Shown: piece after piece, positions 25,111 to 33,740 of the stretch
Position numbering within the stretch: the stretch's first letter is position 1
Layout: each line of letters begins with the position of its first letter
NCBI GenBank assembly: GCA_015484945.1
Contig: WFUO01000054.1
Location: 1 to 33,740 of the forward strand
From: Gammaproteobacteria bacterium
GTDB taxonomy: Bacteria > Pseudomonadota > Gammaproteobacteria > WFUO01
Length of the DNA: 33,740 bases
Reading direction: 5' to 3'
Made by a program: the position numbers and the translations under genes
The notes under the pieces: model-generated
Told to the model about the DNA's origin: nothing
What the model saw: the letters and a program-made list of their open reading frames with translations, nothing else
Databases searched by the model: none

Positions 25111-26631
25111 ATGAACGCATCACGTCTATCGCATGTCATGCGCGGCTGGCGCGGCGACACGCTGGCGCTGCTGGCCGGCGCCGCCATGCCGTTGGCGTTC
25201 GCGCCCTGGCGGCAGGGCTGGCTGGCGCCATTGTTGCTCGCGCTGCTGTTCGCGTCCTGGCTGACGGCCACCCCAAGACGCGCGCTGTGGCGTGGCTGGC
25301 TTTTCGGCACGGCCCAGTTCACCGTCGGCGTACACTGGGTCTATACCAGCATGCACGTCTATGGCGCCGTGCCCGGTATCGCGGCCGCCTTGTTCGTGGT
25401 GCTGTTCGCCATGGCGCTGGCTCTGTTGCCCGGCTGGACCGGTTTCATGCTGCGCCGCTGGTTCGCTGCGCCCCTGCCCGTGTTCCTGCTGCTGGCAGCG
25501 CCGTTTGCATGGACCCTGGTCGAATGGGTTCGCGGCTGGCTGCTGACCGGCTTTCCATGGCTGGAGGCCGGATACAGCCAGACCGGCCTGCCGTTGCAGG
25601 GTTTTGCGCCACTGCTTGGCGTGCACGGGGTGACACTGTTCACGGCCATGAGCGCCGGTCTGCTGGCATGCGCGGTCATCGGCGGTGCCTGGCGCAGGCC
25701 ATACGCCATCGTTGCGCTGGGCCTGCTGTGGGTGTCGGGTGCGCTGCTCGACCGTATCGACTGGAGCCGGGCGGCTGGCGAGCCGTTCAGTGTGGCCCTC
25801 GTGCAGGCAAACATCGACCAGCACCGCAAGTGGCAGCCGGCCTACCGGCGCCGCATCATCGACCGCTACGTGACCCTGAGCCGGCCGCACTTTGGCCGCG
25901 CCGTGATCATCTGGCCAGAGACCGCGGTACCCGCCTTCTGGCGCGACGTGGCGCAACGCCGTTTATTGCCGTTTGCGGCGCAGGCTTACCGGCAAGGCAG
26001 CCAGTTGCTGATCGGCGTGCCGATGCGTTTACCGCGCGGGCGTGGATACTACAATGCCGTGGTTGCGCTGGGCGATGGCGTAGCTTTCTATCACAAGCGT
26101 CACCTGGTGCCATTCGGTGAGTACGTGCCGCTGCGCGAATATCTTGCGAACCTGCTGGCCATCATGAATGCGCCGATGGCCGATTTTGTCCCTGGTGAGG
26201 CGCGCCAGCCTCCGATCCGTCTGGCGGGGCATCCGGTGGCGGTTGCGATCTGCTACGAGATCGCGTTCGGCAGCGAGATGGCGGCAGATCTTCCGCAGGC
26301 GCGATTGCTGGTCAACGTCTCCAACAATGCCTGGTTCGGCCGTTCCAGCGCCGCCCACCAGCAGTTGCAGATGGGCCAGATGCGCGCGCGAGAGAGTGGG
26401 CGTTATCTGCTCGTGGCCACCAACGATGGCGTTACCGCCATCGTCGATCACCGTGGCCGTGTGCGCGCCGCCCTGCCGCGTTTCACCGCCGGCGTACTGA
26501 CCGGTGACGTGGTGCCACGCAGCGGCGCCACGCCGTATGTGCGCATGCGCGACTGGCCGTTGACAGGCATCGCCATCGCCGTGCTGTTGTTGATCCGTGC
26601 GCGCTACCGCCGGCAACGCGGCGTGTTGTGA
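25111..26631 (+). CDS. lnt: Apolipoprotein N-acyltransferase
   Basis: A 506-residue inner-membrane protein with about six N-terminal hydrophobic segments (to about residue 210), a periplasmic nitrilase domain, and one C-terminal segment. The catalytic Glu-Lys-Cys triad is visible: E270 (IIWPETAVP), K329 (YHKRHLVPFGEYVPLR) and C381 (VAICYEIAFG). It adds the third acyl chain to lipoproteins such as the LptE encoded downstream. The ATG at 25111 has a poor ribosome site; a GTG at 25105 is the alternative. Confidence 0.97.
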   Translation: MNASRLSHVMRGWRGDTLALLAGAAMPLAFAPWRQGWLAPLLLALLFASWLTATPRRALWRGWLFGTAQFTVGVHWVYTSMHVYGAVPGIAAALFVVLFAMALALLPGWTGFMLRRWFAAPLPVFLLLAAPFAWTLVEWVRGWLLTGFPWLEAGYSQTGLPLQGFAPLLGVHGVTLFTAMSAGLLACAVIGGAWRRPYAIVALGLLWVSGALLDRIDWSRAAGEPFSVALVQANIDQHRKWQPAYRRRIIDRYVTLSRPHFGRAVIIWPETAVPAFWRDVAQRRLLPFAAQAYRQGSQLLIGVPMRLPRGRGYYNAVVALGDGVAFYHKRHLVPFGEYVPLREYLANLLAIMNAPMADFVPGEARQPPIRLAGHPVAVAICYEIAFGSEMAADLPQARLLVNVSNNAWFGRSSAAHQQLQMGQMRARESGRYLLVATNDGVTAIVDHRGRVRAALPRFTAGVLTGDVVPRSGATPYVRMRDWPLTGIAIAVLLLIRARYRRQRGVL

Positions 26632-29136
<2,505 letters not shown>

Positions 29137-29189
29137 GCCGGTCAGGGATTCGGTTCAACACGAGGCGCACGGTGAGACCCGGCCACGCT

Positions 29190-29216
29190 TGCCATGTGAT
29201 GTTTCCTGTCATGGCA
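29190..29216. other. Hairpin downstream of leuS
   Basis: TGCCATG at 29190-29196 is exactly complementary to CATGGCA at 29210-29216 across 13 bases. There is no T run. It lies 53 bases after the leuS stop and before repeat element C. Confidence 0.35.
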
Positions 29217-29243
29217 TCGAGGCCCATCACGGTGTGGTTTCAT

Positions 29244-29329
29244 CACAGAGCAGGCGAAGAGGCCGTAGAGGTTGGCAATGGTTCAACCATCGCTGTCTTT
29301 GCGACCTCCGCGCCTTGGCGTTCTTTGCG
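29244..29329. repeat. Intergenic element C: facing degenerate repeat arms between leuS and lptE
   Basis: The right arm, read on the minus strand from 29329, is CGCAAAGAACGCCAAGGCGC followed by GGAGGTCGCAAAG. The left arm from 29244 on the plus strand is CACAGAGCAGGCGAAGAG followed by GCCGTAGAGG. They align only loosely, with gaps. The arms are separated by a short centre (GTTGGCAATGGTTCAAC), so the element is compact, and it sits in a 261-base gap. Confidence 0.5.
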
Positions 29330-29397
29330 TTACCTCACGCGCTCAGCGGCGTCATCACGGATTCATGCCCCCTGCCGGCTGTGCTAGTATCGGGGGC

Positions 29398-29895
29398 ATG
29401 AGACACATCTCCCGCTTTTTTCTCGTGGTCCTGATACTGGTGCTGTCCGCCTGTGGCTTCAGGCTGCGCGGCACAGTGCAGCTGCCGCCGGGTATCGCCA
29501 GCATCCATCTGGCCGCCCCGGAAGGCGCGCTGCGTCGCGATCTGAGCGTAAGCCTGGGCCAGGCAGGCATACGCCTGCTGCCGTCGGCCACGGGCGCCGA
29601 CGCGGTGCTCGCCATCGACCGTCTGCGCCAGACCCGGCGCATCCTGTCTGTGAGCGGGAGCGGCCGGGTGCTCGAATACCAGCTTCGTCTGCAGCTCGAT
29701 GTCACGCTGACCACGGTCAGGGGGCGGGTGCTGCTGCCACGCGAGACCTTGACGATGGAGCGCGACTACCGTTTCGACGACAATGCGGTGCTCGGCAAGA
29801 CCACCGAGGAAGGGGTGTTGTGGCAGGAGATGCAGCGCGACATGGCGCAGACGATCCTGCGCCGTCTGTCGGCGTTGCGGGTGAGGGCGCGGTGA
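29398..29895 (+). CDS. lptE: LPS-assembly lipoprotein LptE
   Basis: A 165-residue lipoprotein. A signal peptide (MRHISRFFLVVLILVLSAC) ends in the lipobox LSAC, giving lipidation at C19. GFRLRGTVQLPPGIASIHLAAP follows, the typical start of mature LptE. It plugs the LptD barrel in the outer membrane and helps insert LPS. The frame is open upstream to 29272 within repeat DNA, but the lipobox spacing fixes the ATG at 29398. GGGGG lies just before it. The stop overlaps holA. Confidence 0.95.
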   Translation: MRHISRFFLVVLILVLSACGFRLRGTVQLPPGIASIHLAAPEGALRRDLSVSLGQAGIRLLPSATGADAVLAIDRLRQTRRILSVSGSGRVLEYQLRLQLDVTLTTVRGRVLLPRETLTMERDYRFDDNAVLGKTTEEGVLWQEMQRDMAQTILRRLSALRVRAR

Positions 29896-30923
29896 AGCTG
29901 GCGCCATCACAACTGCGCGCCCATCTCGACAAGGGCCTGGCGCCGATCTACCTCGTCAGCGGCGATGAGCCCCTGCAAAGACTCGAAGCCGTGGACCAGA
30001 TCCGGCATGCCGCGCGGGCCAGCGGTTATACCGAACGCGAGGTGCTCGAGGTCGGCAAGGGTTTCGAATGGCAGACCCTGATCGACGCCGCGGCCAGCCT
30101 GTCATTGTTCGCCGAGCGGCGTCTCATCGAACTTCGCATGTCGCCCAAGCCGGGGCGCGAGGGCGGTCAGGCCCTGGCTGCGTATGCGGCCGATCCGCCC
30201 GCCGACATCCTGCTGTTGATCAGTTGCGACAAAATCGACGCCAATGGCCAGAAGAGCAAGTGGTTCAAGGCCCTCCTCGGAGCGGGCGTGGTGATCCAGA
30301 CCTGGCCGGTGGAACGCGCCGAACTGCCCGACTGGATAGCCCGACGCATGCGTTCGCGTGGCATGCAGCCCACGGCTGAGGCCGTGGCGCTGCTGGCTGA
30401 TCGTGTCGAGGGCAATCTGCTGGCCGCCAGCCAGGAGGTCGAGAAATTGCTGCTGTTGCACGGTCCGGGACGCATCGATGTCGATGCAGTAGCGGCTGCA
30501 GTGGCCGACAGCGCGCGCTTCAACGTGTTCACGCTGGTGGACAACGCCCTGTCCGGTCACGTGGCGCGTACCGTGCGCATGATCGACGGATTGCGCGGTG
30601 AGGGCGTCTCGCCGGTGGTCGTTGCCTGGGCGCTGGGGCGCGAGATTCGCGCCATGACCCGTATGGCGCAGTTACTCACTGATGGTCAGCCGCTGGAGTC
30701 GATACTCGCCCGCCACCGGGTGTGGGAACGGCGCAAGCCGCTGTTGCGGATGGCGCTCAAACGCACCCCGCTGAACCGCTGGTACGCCCTGTTGCGACTG
30801 GCCGGGTGCGCCGAAAAGGCCAGCAAGGGCGCCATGGCAGGAAACCCGTGGGACGAACTGGTACAATTGGGGGCAAGGCTGGCCGGCGCACGGCTCACGT
30901 TGCGCGAACCGCTCATGCCGTAA
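29892..30923 (+). CDS. holA: DNA polymerase III subunit delta
   Basis: The 343-residue product has the same length as E. coli HolA and the same start pattern (VKLAPSQLRAHLDKGLAPIYLVSGDEPLQ). LLISCDKIDANGQKSKWFKAL, VEGNLLAASQEVEKLLLL and the C-terminal FNVFTLVDNALSGHVARTVRMI segment agree with the family. It opens the sliding clamp in the clamp loader. The GTG start overlaps the lptE stop (GTGA). Confidence 0.95.
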   Translation: MKLAPSQLRAHLDKGLAPIYLVSGDEPLQRLEAVDQIRHAARASGYTEREVLEVGKGFEWQTLIDAAASLSLFAERRLIELRMSPKPGREGGQALAAYAADPPADILLLISCDKIDANGQKSKWFKALLGAGVVIQTWPVERAELPDWIARRMRSRGMQPTAEAVALLADRVEGNLLAASQEVEKLLLLHGPGRIDVDAVAAAVADSARFNVFTLVDNALSGHVARTVRMIDGLRGEGVSPVVVAWALGREIRAMTRMAQLLTDGQPLESILARHRVWERRKPLLRMALKRTPLNRWYALLRLAGCAEKASKGAMAGNPWDELVQLGARLAGARLTLREPLMP

Positions 30924-30968
30924 TCGAGACGCCGGCCAGGCCCGGCAGTGTTATCAGGTGACGACGAG

Positions 30969-32252
30969 ATGAATGCCAACCCCGACAATGATGTCATCGA
31001 TCTGACCGACTACATGCACCGTCTCGGTATGCAGGCGCGTGTGGCCGGGCGCGAGATGGCGCGCGCCGAGACCGCCGCCAAGGATGCCGCGCTGCAGGCC
31101 ATGGCCGGCGCGCTGATGGATTCGCTCGACACCCTCAAGCGCGAGAATGCGCGCGATCTCGAGCGCGGACGCGAGCACGGCCTCAATGCTGCGCTGCTGG
31201 ACCGCCTTGAGCTGACCGACGAACGGATCGCAACCATGGCGGAGGGCCTGCGCCAGATCGCAATGCTCCCGGATCCGGTGGGCATGATCGCCGATATGGC
31301 CTATCGCCCCAGTGGTATCCAGGTCGGACGCATGCGTGTGCCGCTGGGTGTCATCGGCATCATCTACGAGTCACGTCCCAATGTTACCGCCGACGCTGCC
31401 GGGTTGTGCCTGAAGTCCGGCAACGCCACGATACTGCGTGGCGGTTCCGAGGCCATCTGTTCCAACCGCGCCATTGCCGCCTGTATCCGCGAGGGGCTGG
31501 AATCGGCCGGGTTGCCCGCCAACGCCGTGCAGGTGATAGAGACTACCGACCGTGCAGCGGTGGGTGAAATGGTTCGCATGAAGGATTTCATCGACGTCAT
31601 CATCCCGCGTGGCGGCAAGGGCCTGATCGAGCGCGTGACCGCCGAGGCCGAGGTGCCGGTGCTCAAGCATCTGCATGGCGTCTGTCATGTCTATATCGAC
31701 GACGAGGCCGACATCGACAAGGCCATACAGATCGCCTTCAATGCCAAGACGCAACGCTACGGGGTGTGCAACGCCATGGAGACCCTGCTGGTAGCCGAGG
31801 GCATAGCCATGCAGGTGCTGCCGGAACTGGCCGGCATGTATGCCGAGAAGGGTGTCGAGTTGCGTGGCTGCGAGACCACGCGCAGGATCGTCAACGGCAT
31901 CGAGGCCGCAACCGAGGCGGACTGGGACGAGGAATACCTGGCGCCCGTGCTGGCCGTGCGGGTGGTCAAGGACATGGACGAGGCCATGGCACACATTGAG
32001 CGTCACGGCTCGCGCCATACGGATACCATCGTCACCGAGAACATCAGCCGCGCGCGGCGTTTCCTGCGCGAGGTGGATTCCAGTTCGGTCATGGTCAATG
32101 CCTCGACCCGTTTCGCCGACGGTTTCGAGTACGGGCTGGGGGCCGAGATCGGCATCAGCACCGACAAACTGCACGCGCGCGGGCCGGTCGGCCTCGAGGG
32201 TCTGACCACGCAGAAATACGTCGTGCTCGGCGATGGTCATATCAGGCAGTGA
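30969..32252 (+). CDS. proA: Gamma-glutamyl phosphate reductase
   Basis: The 427-residue product has the ProA aldehyde-dehydrogenase fold. [29 protein letters not shown] is the cofactor region, and C267 in [13 protein letters not shown] is the catalytic cysteine. [24 protein letters not shown] ends the protein. It reduces glutamyl-5-phosphate in proline synthesis. No proB is nearby. The ATG at 30969 (MNANPDND) has ACGACGAG before it. A small GCCGG/CCGGC hairpin at 30931-30946 lies between holA and proA. Confidence 0.97.
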   Translation: MNANPDNDVIDLTDYMHRLGMQARVAGREMARAETAAKDAALQAMAGALMDSLDTLKRENARDLERGREHGLNAALLDRLELTDERIATMAEGLRQIAMLPDPVGMIADMAYRPSGIQVGRMRVPLGVIGIIYESRPNVTADAAGLCLKSGNATILRGGSEAICSNRAIAACIREGLESAGLPANAVQVIETTDRAAVGEMVRMKDFIDVIIPRGGKGLIERVTAEAEVPVLKHLHGVCHVYIDDEADIDKAIQIAFNAKTQRYGVCNAMETLLVAEGIAMQVLPELAGMYAEKGVELRGCETTRRIVNGIEAATEADWDEEYLAPVLAVRVVKDMDEAMAHIERHGSRHTDTIVTENISRARRFLREVDSSSVMVNASTRFADGFEYGLGAEIGISTDKLHARGPVGLEGLTTQKYVVLGDGHIRQ

Positions 32253-32285
32253 CCCGCGCGTGCCAGCCAGTCTGACAACCCGCGC

Positions 32286-32954
32286 ATGATCGGCGTTTTC
32301 GGCGGCACCTTCGATCCAGTTCATTTCGGACATCTGCGCCCGGCGCTGGAGATGCATGTTGCGCTGGGCCTGGATGAACTGCGCTGGATTCCGTGCCGTC
32401 AACCTCCGCACCGCGACATGCCCGTGGCCAATGCCGAGCAGCGTGTGGCCATGCTCCGCGATGCCATCGACGGCGTGCCGGGCTTTGTGGTCGATACGCG
32501 CGAGATCCGTCGCGGCGGACCATCATGGATGGTCGATACCCTGGCCTCGCTGCGTGACGAAATGGGCCGCCAAACGCCATTGATATTGCTGCTGGGCAGT
32601 GACGCGCTGGCCGGATTGCACCGCTGGCGCGAGCCGCAACGCATCCTCGAGCTGGCCCATCTCGGGATCATGCAGCGCCCCGGCGGCAAGGTGCCGGACA
32701 CGGCTCCGCTGCGCAAACTGCTGGCCGGACGCGAGACCACGGAGGCAGCCAATCTTGCGCGCCAGCCCGCCGGGCTGCTGTACCGGCATGCGGTCACCCA
32801 GCTGGATATCTCGGCCACCTGTATCCGCGCGCTGTTGCGCGCCGGGCATTCGCCGCGTTTTCTGCTGCCCGGTACGGTACTGGCGCGCATACACCGGGAA
32901 GATCTCTATGCCGCAGGTGGCGGCCCGAAGGAGTCAACTGGACAATCGACATGA
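32286..32954 (+). CDS. nadD: Nicotinate-nucleotide adenylyltransferase
   Basis: The 222-residue nucleotidyltransferase has GVFGGTFDPVHFGHL at the N-terminus with the phosphate-binding HxGH (H13-H16), and the C-terminal LDISATCIRALLRAG, the ISxTxxR motif. WIPCRQPPHRD and LLGSDALAGLHRWRE are the other family segments. It makes deamido-NAD from nicotinate mononucleotide. It overlaps rsfS by four bases. Confidence 0.96.
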   Translation: MIGVFGGTFDPVHFGHLRPALEMHVALGLDELRWIPCRQPPHRDMPVANAEQRVAMLRDAIDGVPGFVVDTREIRRGGPSWMVDTLASLRDEMGRQTPLILLLGSDALAGLHRWREPQRILELAHLGIMQRPGGKVPDTAPLRKLLAGRETTEAANLARQPAGLLYRHAVTQLDISATCIRALLRAGHSPRFLLPGTVLARIHREDLYAAGGGPKESTGQST

Positions 32955-33298
32955 ACACTGAAGAACTGCTCAAACTGGCGCTGGATGCCGCCGAGGACAT
33001 GAAGGCGGTGGACATGCATAGCATCGATGTGCGAGGCCGCACCTCGGTGACCGATCATCTGTTGATCGTCAGCGGCACCTCGGCCAGGCATGTCAAATCG
33101 ATCGCCGACAACATCGTCACCGAGGCCAAGAAGGCCGGACAGGCACCGTTGGGCGTTGAGGGCGAGGATGTTGGCGAATGGATCCTGGTGGATCTCGGCG
33201 ATGTGGTCGTGCACGTCATGCTGCCCGAAGTGCGCGACTTCTACAACCTCGAGAAACTCTGGTCGGTGGACAGCGACGAACAGGCCCGCCAGCATTGA
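32951..33298 (+). CDS. rsfS: Ribosomal silencing factor RsfS
   Basis: The 115-residue product has the RsfS/Iojap pattern: DMKAVDMHSIDVRGRTSVTDHLLIVSGTSARHVKSIAD, then GEDVGEWILVDLGDVVVHVMLPEVRDFYNLEKLW. It binds L14 and blocks subunit joining when nutrients are low. The ATGA overlap with nadD and TTGA overlap with rlmH give a tight nadD-rsfS-rlmH unit, the usual gammaproteobacterial order. Confidence 0.96.
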   Translation: MNTEELLKLALDAAEDMKAVDMHSIDVRGRTSVTDHLLIVSGTSARHVKSIADNIVTEAKKAGQAPLGVEGEDVGEWILVDLGDVVVHVMLPEVRDFYNLEKLWSVDSDEQARQH

Positions 33299-33740
33299 AG
33301 ATCACTCTCATCGCCGTGGGCCAGAAGATGCCGGACTGGATAACGCAGGGCTGGCGCGAGTATGCCGGACGCCTGTCGGGCGACTGTTCGCTGCATCTGG
33401 TCGAGATCGCGGCGGGCCGGCGCACCCGCAACGCCGACACCGCGCGCATCACCCGTGACGAGGGCCGGCGCATGCTCGACGCGCTGCCACCGCGTTGTCA
33501 TGTCGTTGCGCTGGACGAACACGGTCGTTTACATGATACCCGGGGCCTTTCGCAACGACTGGATCACTGGATGCAGTCTGGTCGTGATGTCGCGCTGCTG
33601 GTTGGCGGGCCCGAGGGGTTGTCGAAAGAATGTCTGGAACGCGCCGACGAACACTGGTCACTGTCACCCCTGACACTGCCGCATCCTTTGGTGCGGGTGG
33701 TGGTCGCCGAGCAGCTGTTTCGCGCCTGGAGCATTCTGCA
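33295..33740 (+). CDS. rlmH: 23S rRNA pseudouridine-1915 N3-methyltransferase RlmH (partial, cut by window end)
   Basis: A TTG at 33295 overlapping the rsfS stop opens a frame reading MKITLIAVGQKMPDWITQGW, then VALDEHGRLHDTRGLSQRLD, the SAM-binding VALLVGGPEGLS, and LSPLTLPHPLVRVVVAEQLFRAWSIL. This is RlmH, a SPOUT methyltransferase. About 148 of an expected 155 or so residues are visible. The few missing residues include the C-terminal tail needed for catalysis in E. coli. Confidence 0.95.
   Translation, partial: MKITLIAVGQKMPDWITQGWREYAGRLSGDCSLHLVEIAAGRRTRNADTARITRDEGRRMLDALPPRCHVVALDEHGRLHDTRGLSQRLDHWMQSGRDVALLVGGPEGLSKECLERADEHWSLSPLTLPHPLVRVVVAEQLFRAWSIL

Noticed and set aside
31371-32411. 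A 346-codon minus-strand frame opposite proA and the start of nadD.
   Set aside because: Both plus-strand genes carry catalytic motifs; the antisense frame carries none that I recognise.

Overview
This window looks like the chromosome of a free-living gammaproteobacterium. It is GC-rich. The ribosomal proteins resemble those of Escherichia coli and Pseudomonas closely, and the lpt/lnt/holA/rsfS/rlmH gene set and the YajR-type transporter fit the same class. My guess is a deep-branching environmental lineage near the Chromatiales/Ectothiorhodospiraceae, partly because ribosomal protein S4 is the zinc-binding type that E. coli has lost. This placement rests on remembered family sequences, not on a search.

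Bases 1-13,871 hold the 3' end of tuf and then the complete S10, spc and alpha ribosomal protein clusters in canonical order: rpsJ-rplC-rplD-rplW-rplB-rpsS-rplV-rpsC-rplP-rpmC-rpsQ, rplN-rplX-rplE-rpsN-rpsH-rplF-rplR-rpsE-rpmD-rplO-secY-rpmJ, and rpsM-rpsK-rpsD-rpoA-rplQ. All run on the + strand with short gaps or overlaps. A strong intrinsic terminator follows rplQ. The tuf-rpsJ gap is only five bases, so the str and S10 units appear fused and there is no room for the E. coli-type L4-binding leader.

Bases 13,872-21,000 are a mixed block. It holds an unrecognised exported protein (-), a DUF62 SAM hydrolase (+), uvrA (-), a YajR-like MFS transporter (+) and ssb (+). This is the part with structured intergenic DNA: degenerate tandem or inverted repeats in the gaps, a perfect 20-bp palindrome before ssb, and two hairpins with a shared 3' flank after ssb.

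Bases 21,100-33,740 are a long co-directional housekeeping run: miaB, phoH (ybeZ), ybeY, corC (ybeX), lnt, leuS, lptE, holA, proA, nadD, rsfS and rlmH (cut by the window edge). Many junctions overlap (phoH/ybeY, lptE/holA, nadD/rsfS, rsfS/rlmH). Together these genes cover tRNA modification and charging, rRNA maturation and ribosome silencing, lipoprotein acylation, LPS export, the replication clamp loader, and proline and NAD synthesis.

I see no IS element, prophage, CRISPR array, tRNA or rRNA gene. The coding content is ordinary. The best candidate for something undescribed is a family of short degenerate repeats (units like CGCAAAG, CGCGGAG, CACAGAG about every 9-10 bp, in three cases as facing arms) that sits in four intergenic gaps at gene-block boundaries.
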